A stretch of DNA of 64,000 nt from Reticulitermes speratus (lineage: Eukaryota; Arthropoda; Insecta; Blattodea; Rhinotermitidae). Shown in pieces: positions 43,753 through 54,500 of this stretch. The notes under the pieces are model-generated. The model saw nothing but the letters and a program-made list of their open reading frames with translations. It was not told the DNA's origin and did no database searches. The translations under genes were made by a program, and so were the position numbers. The stretch spans positions 39,972,351 to 40,036,350 of the forward strand of contig JAJKFL010000004.1 of assembly GCA_021186555.1 (NCBI GenBank). Reading direction: 5' to 3'. Position 1 is the stretch's first letter. Every line of letters starts with the position of its first letter.

Positions 43753-44502
43753 CACTTCAACCTTTACTTGGCATTCAATGTACACAAACAAACCCACAAG
43801 CCACCAGTCATTCAGCAGTACAATAACGCAAAAAGAAGATAAGCGGTCTATTTTGAAGAACGTGAGGATATAGGAAGATAATATTAATATGTATATGAGG
43901 GAAATAGTGCGTACGGCTACGTCATCAACTACCGTGCATTGCAGACTGCTTAGCAGACAGACACAAGGCAATAACAAATAAAAGTGGGCAGTGACAGAGA
44001 TAGATGGCGGTAGTCAGCGGGATGAACACGTGTACTGTCACGTGCACAGAGACAGATCTACTGGTTTTGTCTATATAATAAAACAACACGCTGTAAAAGA
44101 ACAGACAATTAACACCCACAATCCCTCCACTATAAATTTACAACACGACTTGCCTCTATCAAATCGTACAGTCTCAACAATAATGTAAGCGTTAAAAGGG
44201 TTACGTTAAAAGGCCGTTTCAATGTTAACAAAAAAATTTAATAATTCCCGTGTGCAGCTCGAGTTTCGACTGATATTCCTTCTATTTATCCACCCCATTA
44301 CATCGCAGCGTGTTACGCAGATTTCCAATGAATGTGCACACCAATACCTTTCATCAAAGTAGTCAAACAAAGCTGGGTTGCTATGTGCAGGTGACATTTT
44401 ATTGTCCAAGGGTGACGCCGGTCGATAAGTAGTCGAAACATATGTAGGGGTATATATGACGACAAAGGTGTAGTGCATGTGTTGGTTAAAATAAAATCTA
44501 TG
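43753..44502. other. Unassigned; distant inverted-repeat-element end at 44400-44490
   Basis: GTAGTCGAAACATATGTAGG, then GGTATATATGACGACAAAGG and GTGTAGTGCATGTGTTGG resemble the right end of the 2.2-kb element (TTGAAACATATGTAGGGGTT, TATAGTGCATTTTGTTGG). The rest shows no gene. Confidence 0.4.
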
Positions 44503-45340
44503 ATTGGTTTGTATAACTGAGACGGAGTGTGTTTACTGCGCGGTACGGAATGTAGCCCTTTAAAGTCCAGTGGTTACTATATGTACCGCCACGTTTAACA
44601 TTCAACAATTCTACGTTCTACCCACACAGTGTATTTATGTGTTTTGTGTGGATCTCAGAACAAACAGCGATTATTTCACTGTACAACATTAACTGACTGG
44701 TTTGTATAACTGAGACGGAGTGTGTTTACTGCGCGGTACGGACTGTATTTATGTGTTTTGTGTGGATCTCAGAACAAACAGCGATTATTTCACTGTACAA
44801 CATTAACTGACTGGTTTGTATAACTGAGACGGAGTGTGTTTACTGCGCGGTACGGACTGTATTTATGTGTTTTGTGTGGATCTCAGAACAAACAGCGATT
44901 ATTTCACTGTACAACATTAACTGACTGGTTTGTATAACTGAGACGGAGTGTGTTTACTGCGCGGTACGGACTGTATTTATGTGTTTTGTGTGGATCTGAG
45001 AACAAACAGCGATTATTTCACTGTACAACATTAACTGACTGGTTTGTATAACTGAGACGGAGTGTGTTTACTGCGCGGTACGGACTGTATTTATGTGTTT
45101 TGTGTGGATCTCAGAACAAACAGCGATTATTTCACTGTACAACATTAACTGACTGGTTTGTATAACTGAGACGGAGTGTGTTTACTGCGCGGTACGGACT
45201 GTATTTATGTGTTTTGTGTGGATCTCAGAACAAACAGCGATTATTTCACTGTACAACATTAACTGACTGGTTTGTATAACTGAGACGGAGTGTGTTTACT
45301 GCGCGGTACGGGCTGAATATTTAAATATAATTCAGGTTAA
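44503..45340 (+). repeat. 114-bp satellite array b (6 units) in a piggyBac-like element
   Basis: A partial unit (44503-44552) precedes the leader CCCTTTAAAGTCCAGTGGTT and TTCTACGTTCTACCCACACA, then six nearly identical units from 44631. The array ends at CGGTACGGGCTGAATATTTA and reaches TTCAGGTTAA at 45331-45340. GCCTTTAAAGGGTTAGG at about 45345 may be the opposite terminal repeat. Confidence 0.9.
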
Positions 45341-45639
45341 TTGTCGCCTTTAAAGGGTTAGGGAGGCAGTTGGACAGGTGTGTAGTGTGATGTGGGTCCC
45401 TAGCTGATCTGCTTGCCTCGTTCCAACACTGTCACCCGGCACCCAGTACATTCCTCCCCAGGTAGTCCTTAGATAGGGCTAACTTCATTATCGCTGGTTC
45501 CCATCTTGCCTGCATGCTAGCATCCGCGGATAACGCGCATTTATTTATAGTCTGTCGGGAGTCACCTGTACAGCCACCGTCATCACAATCACAGCAACCC
45601 CCATGCACCGTGCCGTTTACCGTCGCGGAGACCCGGGGT
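45341..45639. other. No recognised feature, possibly LINE 3' UTR
   Basis: Sequence between array b and the minus-strand LINE tail; it may include that LINE's 3' UTR. A 67-codon plus-strand ORF is in the shadow of it. Confidence 0.3.
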
Positions 45640-46035
45640 AGATCGCAGGACAGTTCCAGCCGCCAGCCACGTGCTTCCTCTTCATCTCCACGGAGCAGAA
45701 TCTTCTTGAAAAGCTAATAGTTTCTCATGTTGTCAGTAAATTCCGTACATTTTATGGAACTCGAATGTTCGTTACCGCATTCACAAGAGCCCGCCTTTCG
45801 TGTCCCTATCCTGAGCCAGATCATTCCAGTTTATGCCGTCCCGTCCGATCTCCTTAAGATACATTTTAATATTATCCTACCATCTACTCCATGGCCTTCC
45901 AAGTGGTCGCTTTCCGTCAGGTTTGCGCACCAAAACCTTGTGCGCACCTCTCCTGTCCTTGCGTGCCACATGTCACACCCATCTAGTTCGTCTTGACTTT
46001 ATCACCCGGCCCTTCCGTCCGAACGTTCTGTAGCG
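45640..46035 (-). pseudogene. LINE ORF2 C-terminal tail, minus strand
   Basis: Reading the minus strand from 46035, broken frames give VIKSRRTRWVW, KPDGKRPLGRPW, DNIKMYLKEIG and NDLAQDRDT before the UTR with ATTAGCTTTTCAAGAAG and TCTGCTCCGTGGAGATGAAG. The order matches the 17.1 and 2.0 kb copies. Stops and shifts show decay. Confidence 0.75.
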
Positions 46036-46540
46036 ACGTCGCAGTGCTGTGACATTTAAGGCTGTCACGACGGTGCCTCCTGGCGTGTGACGCTATGTAG
46101 TTTCGAAGGAACTGTTTTTGCCCTGAAGATGGACGCAGCGTTTCGCCGAAACAGTGCTACATCGCGTGAGACCGTCCTTAGAGACTTGTGTGTGTATCCT
46201 CGCCGTGCGGTTTTGATGTGAGTGTCTGTACAGGCATTTTTGATGTTAGTTTCTTGTTGGAACTGGTTGCTAAGGCGCTGTAAGTCGGAGGTGTCGCAGA
46301 GACAGGTGCCTGCCTGCCTGCCTGCCTACAAAAAGAGCACAAAACAATCTTAACTCCGTAGGAGATCTCGTGGACCACACGTATAAGTGTTTGTCAGTGC
46401 TAATCACCGTTCGTCCCTGCTGGTTCAACAGTCGTAATGTATGGCTTAGGACATCGTGCAGTCGCCCTACAGGGGCGTCTAGCGCCATGTTCCTTATAAT
46501 GTTCAGATATTTCATGTTCCGTGCGCGCATGCGCATTGTG
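46036..46540. repeat. GAAGATGG/CCGAAACA foldback (46085-46180), then unassigned sequence
   Basis: CGCTATGTAGTTTCGAAGGA and CCGAAACAGTGCTACATCGC are inverted around TTTGCCCTGAAGATGGACGC, another member of the module family. A (TGCC)n run lies at about 46310-46325. The remainder holds no recognised gene. Confidence 0.5.
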
Positions 46541-46690
46541 TTAAGTAGGGGCAACAGGACTGTCTGCCCTCCAAAACGGTCAGACCTGTTTTGGGGCTCA
46601 TCCAGCCTCCTGTTCCATGAGTACTGGGGGGTTCTTTCCCGGTGGTAAAGCGGACGGGACGTGAAGCTGACCAATCAACTGCGCAAACGG
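46541..46690 (+). mobile_element. SINE-A internal fragment
   Basis: GGGGCTCATCCAGCCTCCTG, CCCGGTGGTAAAGCGGACGG and GACGTGAAGCTGACC match the SINE-A body. Head and tail are absent. Confidence 0.6.
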
Positions 46691-46699
46691 TTAGCGCAC

Positions 46700-46985
46700 G
46701 GTACTTATAAGTGGGTCAGTATAGCGACTTGCTACAGGCTGGACGGTTCGGGGATCGAATCCCGGTGGAGGCGAGATTTTCAGCACCCGTCCAGACCAGC
46801 CCTGGGGCCCACCCAGCCTCCTGTACAATGGGTACCGGGTCGTTACCGGGGCAAAGCGGCCGGGGCGTGGCGTTGACCCCCCCCCCCCCCATCTAGCTCC
46901 GAGGTTAAAGAAAGAGTAGAGCTATATCTCTACTCCCCCTCTGGGTCTTCATGGCCTGTTATAGGGAGAACTTTACCTTTACCTA
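46700..46985 (+). mobile_element. SINE-A copy
   Basis: GTCAGTATAGCGACTTGCTA, GGGGATCGAATCCCGGTGG, GGGTACCGGGTCGTTACCGG and CTCTACTCCCCCTCTGGGTC follow the family order; the tail has CTTTACCTTTACC. The first part of the head is damaged. A run of about 14 C's sits at 46877-46890. Confidence 0.85.
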
Positions 46986-47045
46986 ATTCCAAGGTTACGA
47001 ATGAGTGGAGCTGTACCTCTACCCCCCCCATATACCTTCATGCAT
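46986..47045 (+). mobile_element. SINE-A 3' fragment
   Basis: TTCCAAGGTTACGAATGAGT and GGAGCTGTACCTCTACCCCC are the last segment of a further SINE-A, adjacent to the previous copy. Confidence 0.55.
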
Positions 47046-47310
47046 GATCCCCCCATTTATTTCTTTACCCTTATTTGTAGTTTGTTTAAAGACGCTGCGA
47101 ACAGCTCAGACGGTGTAGTGTCAGATGGTAGAATGAATGAATCATGGATTGGAAAGGATGTGGAAGGAAGCTGTCATGGCGTGATACAAGGCAGTTTCGT
47201 GGAGGGACTGAGTAAACCCACGTAGAAACCTCATGTCATTGTAGCCTGTTTCTGATGTCCGAACCATTTTACGGATTTTAATTGAACGAGGCTTCAGCGT
47301 GACGACGGAG
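47046..47310. other. No recognised feature
   Basis: A short spacer with a 74-codon plus-strand ORF lacking motifs. Confidence 0.3.
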
Positions 47311-47943
47311 GTACGTCCTGACGTCATACAGGTAGTACCTACAGGTACGTCCTGACGTCATACAGGTAGTACCTACAGGTACGTCCTGACGTCATACAGG
47401 TAGTACCTACAGGTACGTCCTGACGTCATACAGGTAGTACCTACAGGTACGTCCTGACGTCATACAAGCAGTACCTACAGGTACGTCCTGACGTCATACA
47501 GGCAGTACCTACAGGTACGTCCTGACGTCATACAGGTAGTACCTACAGGTACGTCCTGACGTCATACAGGCAGTACCTACAGGTACGTCCTGACGTCATA
47601 CAGGCAGTACCTACAGGTACGTCCTGACGTCATACAAGCAGTACCTACAGGTACGTCCTGACGTCATACAGGGGGTACCTACAGGTACGTCCTGACGTCA
47701 TACAAGCAGTACCTACAGGTACGTCCTGACGTCATACAAGCAGTACCTACAGGTACGTCCTGACGTCATACAAGCAGTACCTACAGGTACGTCCTGACGT
47801 CATACAGGTAGTACCTACAGGTAGGTCCTGACGTCATACAGGTAGTACCTACAGGTACGTCCTGACGTCATACAAGCAGTACCTACAGGTACCTACTGAC
47901 GTCATACAGGTAGTACCTACAGGTACGTCCTGACGTCATACAA
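47311..47943. repeat. Tandem array, 34-bp unit x about 19, each with a CRE palindrome
   Basis: The unit is GTACGTCCTGACGTCATACA plus GGTAGTACCTACAG. All 19 unit starts (47311 to 47923 at 34-bp steps) are followed by TGACGTCA, the full cAMP-response-element palindrome bound by CREB/ATF-type bZIP factors. Variation is confined to GGTAG/AGCAG/GGCAG just after it. A regulatory role is not shown. Confidence 0.95.
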
Positions 47944-48337
47944 CCAGTAATGGGGATATGGCGACCGTGCGAAATGCTGAGGTAGGAATTACGTTATCAT
48001 TAGGGCGTCTACTACAGAGAATGCTTTGTATCGCTGGACTACTCGCCGTAGAGCGGACGACATCGTTATTTCGTAGCGACTGATGAGTCGACCCGCTATA
48101 CAGTGTTTAGTTCGGCGATGTTGGTGGCTTAACAGCGAAAAATTGTGTGGTGATGAACTTATGTATGTATATATATATGTATATATATGTGATGATGAAC
48201 TTATGTATGTATGTATGTGTATATATATATATATATGTATATATATGTGGTGATGAACTTATGTGTATATATATATATATATATACTTCGTTGTAATTGC
48301 ATTAATTTCCGTTTATTAACTTTCTGACTGAATATCG
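47944..48337. repeat. TATG/TA microsatellite cluster with flanking unassigned sequence
   Basis: From about 48163 to 48285, three copies of TGATGAACTTATGTATGT or similar are separated by (TA)n and (TG)n runs. 47944-48160 contains no recognised feature. Confidence 0.6.
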
Positions 48338-48787
48338 CAATGGTCAATATCAAAACCAGCACATACACCAATGGTCAATATCAAAACCAGCACATACACT
48401 CAATGGTCAATATCAAAACCAGCACATACACTCAATGGTCAATATCAAAACCAGCACATACACTCAATGGTCAATATCAAAACCAGCACATACACGCAAT
48501 GGTCAATATCAAAACCAGCACATACACTCAATGGTCAATATCAAAACCAGCACATACACTCAAAAGTCAATATCAAAACCAGCACATACACTCAATGGTC
48601 AATATCAAAACCAGCACATACACGCAATGGTCAATATCAAAACCAGCACATACACTCAATGGTCAATATCAAAACCAGCACATACACTCAATGGTCAATA
48701 TCAAAACCAGCACATACACTCAATGGTCAATATCAAAACCAGCACATACACTCAATGGTCAATATCAAAACCAGCACATACACTCAA
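48338..48787. repeat. Tandem array, 32-bp unit x 14
   Basis: The unit is CAATGGTCAATATCAAAACC plus AGCACATACACT; the first unit is 31 bp. Artefact ORFs of 140-172 codons arise because 32-bp units cycle through frames without stops. Confidence 0.95.
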
Positions 48788-49282
48788 ATGTAACGTACGA
48801 AAATCAGAATCAAAAGCGACAATACAAAATAAAGACAGCCCAACTCAAAAACAACTAACAACGTGAGGTTAATTCCATAATGATGCTCTTCACGGTAGGT
48901 GGCGAGGGCAAGGTTCGCCAGTCCGCTACCGCCGAACGAGAGACTCGCTCCTAGACTTCGGCTTGAAGATTTTACCGACGAAGGCCAACAAAGGCCAGCA
49001 GACTTGCTGGTCCTGACGTGCCTACCGTATTGTTAGTGGTCACGTGACTGTCATTAGGCTGGCTGCGCTGACAGGTGTGGGCCACGTGGTCTTTTGTTCC
49101 TTCATAGTGACTCACTGACCCCAGTGCAGGAAGGGAGCTGAAGGAAACAGACCGCGTGTCAGGTGTCAGGCCTTGCGTCGTTTGTTGGGTCTTTGTAGGT
49201 GATTCCTGGGACACTACTTCAAAGTAGGCCACGACCGCTTGTGTAGAGCACGTGGTCGGAACATTAAGACGAAGTCGGATGG
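48788..49282. other. No recognised feature
   Basis: Half a kilobase of apparently unique sequence. The 86-codon minus-strand ORF has no motif. Confidence 0.35.
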
Positions 49283-49286
49283 TTAA

Positions 49287-49963
49287 CCCTTTAAAGCCCA
49301 GTGGTTACTATATGTACCGCCACGTTTAACATTCACAAATTCTACGTTCTGCCCACACAATGTATTTATGTGTTTTGTGTGGATCTCAGAACAAACAACG
49401 ATTATTTCACTGTACAACATTAACATTAACTGACTGGTTTGTATAACTGAGACGGAGTGTGTTTACTGCGCGGTACGAACTGTATTTATGTGTTTTGTGT
49501 GGATCTCAGAACAAACAGCGATTATTTCACTGTACAGCATTAACTGACTGATTTGTATAACTGAGACGGAGTGTGTTTACTGCGCGGTACGGACTGTATT
49601 TATGTGTTTTGTGTGGATCTCAGAACAAACAGCGATTATTTCACTATACAGCATTAACTGATTGGTTTGTATAACTGAGACGGAGTGCGTTTACTGCGCG
49701 GTACGGACTGTATTTATGTGTTTTGTGTGGATCTCAGAACAAACAGCGATTATTTCACTGTACAACATTAACTGACTGGTTTGTATAACTGAGACGGAGT
49801 GTGTTTACTGCGCGGTACGGACTGTATTTATGTGTTTTGTGTGGATCTCAGAACAAACAGCGATTATTTCACTGTACAACATTAACTGACTGGTTTGTAT
49901 AACTGAGACGGAGTGTGTTTACTGCGCGGTACGGACTGGGTTCTTGTATGTAATATAAGTTAT
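49287..49963 (+). mobile_element. piggyBac-like element containing 114-bp array c (5 units)
   Basis: TTAA at 49283-49286 is followed by CCCTTTAAAGCCCAGTGGTT, then ATGTACCGCCACGTTTAACA and TTCTACGTTCTGCCCACACA, and five 114-bp units. TTAA plus a terminus beginning CCC is the signature of piggyBac-type elements. The right end is diverged (GTATGTAATATAAGTTATTA). No transposase is present. Confidence 0.75.
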
Positions 49964-50043
49964 TATTCCATTACATCGAACTCATTGATAGCAGCCCAAA
50001 TGGGCCGAACCGTGTTGCACATACACTATAGGTAACTGATTAA

Positions 50044-50184
50044 CCCATTAAAACCCAGTGGTTACTTTGTGTACCACGAGGTTTAACATTTAGAAATTCT
50101 GCGTTTTGCCCATAACATAAAGATAGTAGTATTGTTGACTGTTAAACCTGGTGGTACGTATAGTAACCACTGGGCTTTAAAGGG
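50044..50184. mobile_element. piggyBac-like MITE with TTAA duplications, 141 bp
   Basis: TTAA at 50040-50043 and at 50185-50188 flank CCCATTAAAACCCAGTGGTT ... AACCACTGGGCTTTAAAGGG, inverted repeats of about 45 bp that also include ACCACGAGGTTTAAC / GTTAAACCTGGTGGT. This minimal element supplies the terminal sequence also seen in front of the 114-bp arrays. Confidence 0.88.
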
Positions 50185-50188
50185 TTAA

Positions 50189-50690
50189 ACACGGGGATAA
50201 GTCATTACATGCCGTTTGCCGGTGAGATCATTGTAGTTAACAGAATTTGACGTTTGCTCTTGGACTTGACGCAAGTCTCCCTAGCTTGTTGTTAAGTTTC
50301 CCAGCTGACCAACTCGCGAGCACACGAATGAAGGCACAAAGTAGTGCGGACACAAAGTAGTGCGGACACATGCGCTCAACTGCACTTCCTGCTTCGTGCA
50401 CCAGAGGATGTTACTGTCGATTTTTTAAGTCATCTTCCTTCCTTTGAATTTTATGGGTTTCAGTCTCGTCAGAGGGGAAAGCTTGAAATTAAAAAAAAAT
50501 GCATGTAACAAGGGTGAGGACAGATCATGGGGGGGGGGGGGCGCTCTTCTGGGGAAGAGGGGTGAGCTTTCTACGACATGCGGAAACTGAATGCATAATG
50601 GGGAGGTCCTTTGTACCTTATACCGTATTCATCTGCGATATCACACAAACGCCGTCCATTAAATTTGTTATGACGTGGTAACGGTAATGT
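50189..50690. other. No recognised feature
   Basis: Contains a direct repeat of CACAAAGTAGTGCGGACA near 50335-50367 and a G run near 50530-50541. No gene is supported. Confidence 0.35.
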
Positions 50691-51060
50691 TGTCCATGGT
50701 GATGGCATATCGTGGGAATAGAGGTATAGATCCACTCGTTCTTAACCTCGGCAATAGATAGAGGTGACGTTTGTTATGGTATGGCACTGCGATAAACGGT
50801 GACATTCTGCAGGTCTGACGTGACGTCACATGACTTTGCTGCGCAAGTTCTGCACTAAACGTCGAATTCATATCGCCATCGTATGTGACGTTACGGTGTG
50901 TCGGTGGGTAAATTTTTATCGACGTTTCGAATGGGCGTAATGCCTCCATCTTCAGGACAACGCAGTCCCTTTGGAATGCTTCGCTTCCAAGACGAGAACG
51001 TTAGGTGGTTTCGAAACGTCGGTAAACTACTGCAGCACCGCTGTAAGAATATCAGATCTC
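50691..51060. repeat. SINE-A fragment (minus) and foldback element
   Basis: GAATAGAGGTATAGATCCAC and CTTAACCTCGGCAATAGATA (50717-50761) are SINE-A tail sequence in reverse. At 50912-51035, TTTTTATCGACGTTTCGAAT with GCCTCCATCTTCAGGAC on one side and TTTCGAAACGTCGGTAAACT on the other form another foldback member. Confidence 0.6.
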
Positions 51061-51555
51061 GCAAAGTCAGAGTATTGTAAATTGTGTTTCTGGACTAATG
51101 GTTGATTTTAAAGGCGAATTAATTGAGTTTTTGGTACGAATTTCGTAACGTGAAGAAGTATGAATTGACAGGCGGTCGAAACGGAAATGGCTGCCGTGTA
51201 GGATCAGCTAGCTGTATGTAACGCTACGAAGGTTGTGTTCTGGCACGCATTTGATACAAAGTTGGCTTCCGGTTACATACGAACTGTGTAGTGTCAGATG
51301 CACTACCGGATTGAGTTACTGTACACCGTCACAAAGTGTGACGCCTTTCTTTGACGCTGTATATCTGCATATATACACCAGTTATACATATGAACTGCCG
51401 TCGTCCTTCTATCTCGAGTAACCTCTGTTTCTATTTTCCGCATTTTATCTGACAACTATAGTTTGTCACTGCACCGTGCGTGTGGGCTGTCGTGTGATAA
51501 TAAATCGATTTCATATTGTAACTTCATAGCCCTGTAGAGTTTAAATGACCGAAAA
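51061..51555. other. No recognised feature
   Basis: Apparently unique sequence with ORFs of about 60 codons only. Confidence 0.35.
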
Positions 51556-51630
51556 TACAGGGTGACGCACAAGTCACTCGATGTTTATCAACGAAAAGTC
51601 CAGGTCAAGTGACTGTTGAAACACCCTGTA
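51556..51630. mobile_element. Tiny mariner-like MITE, 75 bp
   Basis: TACAGGGTGACGCACAAGTC at the left and GTGACTGTTGAAACACCCTGTA-type sequence at the right are inverted repeats bounded by TA dinucleotides. TA flanks with CAGGGTG ends fit the Tc1/mariner group of non-autonomous elements. Related ends occur at 59.17 kb. Confidence 0.6.
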
Positions 51631-51724
51631 CGCTGGAGAATTCAACACGAGATGCCTAAGGAATTGCGGCGATCCCGTCGTGGAAGTACCTTTTGGTCAA
51701 GTCATGTGACAAATGGGGTGAGCG

Positions 51725-51990
51725 GTACAGAAGTTTGTTGAGGTTGTGCGCCACAAGACGGGAGGTTCCGGGTTCGATTTCCCGTAGGATCCTTGGAAAT
51801 TTTCAAATGACCTATTCCTTCTGTCAGTCTCCAACAGAAACGAGTACCAAGGAAATTCTTTGGAGGTAAAGTGCGGCCGGCGCGTGAAGCTGGCAACTCT
51901 GCCGTCCTAGTTGTGTCGAAAGTCAAAGTCAGGATGCAAGCCCAACATTCCAACCCCCCCTCTGAGTCTTCACAACTTGTAACGCGAACG
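51725..51990 (+). mobile_element. SINE-C copy, diverged
   Basis: GAGGTTGTGCGCCACAAGAC, GGGTTCGATTTCCCGTAGGA (box B), CTCCAACAGAAACGAGTACC, TTCTTTGGAGGTAAAGTGCG and GCTGGCAACTCTGCCGTCCT follow SINE-C in order. The last third is replaced by unrelated sequence. Confidence 0.65.
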
Positions 51991-52239
51991 CGTCTCCTTG
52001 TTACCGTGTTTCACATTTCGTTCGAACGATTTGCATATATGTGTGGCGACATGATTGGGCTAAGATAACGACACGAAGGTGGGAAAGTCTATTTTATATA
52101 GGTTCATTATTTTATCTGACAAACATCACTTGTTACTTGTAGGCTCGTTTGTCGTATTAACGTAGCCTGCTCTTCCGACAGTCCCACGCGCGCGGCGCAA
52201 TAGCCTTCGGAACTGACAAACTGTATTTGTCAGATAGAC

Positions 52240-52771
52240 CAGTGGTATTCTACCTGGGGTACGCGTACCCCTGGGGGTACGCAAAGACATCTTAGGGGGT
52301 ATGTAAAATTTAAAAAAAGATAATTATATTATTTCATGATAAACGCTGAATAATCAGGGCCAGATTTACGGTTAGCCACAAGAGACCGGACGTAAGGACA
52401 TGCGATTTGGGAGCGCCATTTCTCTCTCTCTCTCTCTCTCTCTCTCCTTTATGCGATTCTTATCTGGGCGGCTAGTTTCATTTTATTCCACACAGTGCAT
52501 ATAATTTTGCTTTGCTAAAATACATTTGTTCCTTTATTAATTTTTATACGATAGACAATAATATATTTGTTATTTAATAGCTTGACTCTCCTTTTTCTCA
52601 TTTAAAACTTATTATTTAATACATTATTTTGGATGTAATTTATTTAACTTATTTTATATGTAGATTATAGACTGTGTATAGCTTGAATTATGCACCAACA
52701 ACTTTGGGGGTACAAAGTTGAAGAGAAATTATATATGGGGGTACGCGAACAAAAAAGGTTGAATACCGCTG
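52240..52771 (+). mobile_element. hAT-like element with (TC)n, copy 2
   Basis: Starts CAGTGGTATTCTACCTGGGG and ends AAGGTTGAATACCGCTG. The 8-bp flanks AGATAGAC (52232-52239) and AGCTAGAG (52772-52779) agree at 6 of 8 positions. The interior is nearly identical to 40356-40865, with an additional GGGGTACGCGTACCCCTG near the left end. The high similarity suggests recent spread. No coding sequence. Confidence 0.8.
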
Positions 52772-52779
52772 AGCTAGAG

Positions 52780-53086
52780 TAAGTTCCTGCGACTCTTAAT
52801 GCCAGTTCTAAGCGTCGCCTCTCAACACGACGCTGTGCAATAACGGTGTAGTGACCACGCACCTGTCTTGTGGCTGCCCTTGCGTGACCTAAGTATGCAA
52901 CAACAACTACATGTACGTCACACGGGCGTGAAATTTCATCTGTTGTTGTCGCAGACTTCTGATTTCTTTCTGAGTTTGTGAAATGCAGAATGGCGTTGAG
53001 CAAGGTGAAGAGCCTGTTTGGCTGCTGCATAGTTGTCTAGCTATATACACATTATTTTATTTTATTTTTGTGACGACCTTATTAGT
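52780..53086. other. No recognised feature
   Basis: A 121-codon minus-strand ORF (52665-53030) starts in this region and runs into the hAT-like element; it has no motif. Confidence 0.35.
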
Positions 53087-54095
53087 ACAGTACAACCCGC
53101 TTATAACGACATCGGTTTATACGACACCCCGTCTATAACGTCAGATATTCTGCGGTACCAATTAATTCCTCACTGTTAACCACAACGTTAAACTCCTCGG
53201 TTATAACAACACTCGGTTATAACAACACTCGGTTATAACAACACTCGGTTATAACAACACTCGGTTATAACAACACTCGGTTATAACAACACTCGGTTAT
53301 AACAACACTCTTGATTTTAGGCTTCCGCCGCGATGTTGATGTAATCTGCGGTCTTCTGGGTTATTACACGGCGTCGTGTGGTAATTATTTACCGACGTTT
53401 CGGGATAACGTGTCGGTCCCATCTTCACGGGTCAAGATTCCTCTCTCTCATCCTATTGGCGTTGTCACATCGCACGTTTCCCCTACCCCGCTATGTTGCC
53501 CAGTTTCTTTGTCAGTGGCTTTCTTTCCTGCTCGGAATCTTGACCCGTGAAGATGGGACCGACACGTTGTCCCGAAACGTCGGTAAATAATTACCACACG
53601 ACGCCGTGTAATAACCCAGAAGACCACAGATTTCATAACAACACTCGTTTATAACGACAAAAAATACAACGACATCGGTTTATACGACACCCCGTCTATA
53701 ACGTCAGATATCCTGTTGTACCAATTAATTCCTCACTGTTAACATTAACATTACACTCCTCGGTTATTAAAACACCCGTTTATAACGACAAAAAATACAA
53801 CGACATCGGTTTATACGACACCCCGTCTATAACGTCAGATATCCTGTTGTACCAATTAATTCCTCACTGTTAACATTAACATTACACTCCTCGGTTATTA
53901 AAACACCCGTTTATAACGACAAAAAATACAACGACATCGGTTTATACGACACCCCGTATATAACGTCAGATATCCTGTTGTACCAATTAATTCCTCACTG
54001 TTAACATTAACATTACACTCCTCGGTTATAAAAACACCCGTTTATAACGACACAAAATACTCATTGCTCTTAATGTCGTTATAACCGAGTTCGAA
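53087..54095. repeat. Tandem array, 131-bp units and 16-bp subrepeats, possibly from a pogo-like element
   Basis: TACAACGACATCGGTTTATA recurs at about 53666, 53797 and 53928, 131 bp apart, with ACGTCAGATATCCTGTTGTA and TTCCTCACTGTTAACATTAA in each unit. A 16-bp subrepeat, AACAACACTCGGTTAT, is present six to seven times at 53205-53312. The ends CCCGCTTATAACGACAT (53097) and ATGTCGTTATAACCGAG (54073) are inverted, suggesting the array grew inside a DNA element. Confidence 0.8.
53316..53632. repeat. Long near-perfect foldback element
   Basis: Left arm GATTCCCGAACCC-free segment 53335-53440 (TTATTACACGGCGTCGTGTG, ATTTACCGACGTTTCGGGAT, CGGTCCCATCTTCACGGGTC) mirrors 53535-53632 (GACCCGTGAAGATGGGACCG, GTCCCGAAACGTCGGTAAAT, CACACGACGCCGTGTAATAA). 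The roughly 100-bp arms flank a loop of about 95 bp. It sits inside the ATAACAACACTC subrepeats, which complicates calling the target duplication. It is the same family as 9585-10115. Confidence 0.85.
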
Positions 54096-54239
54096 TGTGT
54101 ATCAATACACATTCTACGTTAAATGTGTCAGCTGTGACATATGTCAGCTGTGACATATGTCAGCTGTGACGTCACAGTTTTACACCATCACTATGTGTGT
54201 GCGTCTCGTTGTTGATTTACGAATTTGGCCATATGTTAT
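54096..54239. repeat. 16-bp triple repeat ATATGTCAGCTGTGAC
   Basis: Three tandem copies at about 54123-54172 contain TGTCAGCTGTGACA, an imperfect palindrome centred on CAGCTG. The last runs into TGACGTCA. The remaining bases are unassigned. Confidence 0.7.
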
Positions 54240-54500
54240 ATATAAAGTGAAGTTGTCCCTGTACATGCCGTGAAGGTGTAGCTCCACTTGTTCTTAATCT
54301 CGGCACTAGACAGAGGTAGACTAAGTGGCCAAGTTCACGCTCCGGTCACTTTACCCCCGTACCTGTTGAATAGGAGGCTGGGTGGGTCCGACAGCTGCTT
54401 TGGACACTTAGAGAAGAGAAACATCTCTTTCCCTTACTGAGAATCGAACTATGATTGTTTGGTCGCCCAGACCGTAGGCTAGCCACTATGGCGACTGTGC
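54240..54500 (-). mobile_element. SINE-A copy, diverged
   Basis: GTAGCTCCACTTGTTCTTAA, CTCCGGTCACTTTACCCCCG, AGGAGGCTGGGTGGGTCCGA and GAATCGAACTATGATTG match SINE-A on the minus strand with many substitutions, suggesting an old insertion. Confidence 0.65.

Noticed and set aside
47311-47943. A proven CREB-responsive enhancer
   Set aside because: The palindromes are certain but no promoter or gene lies nearby in the window; kept only as a finding.
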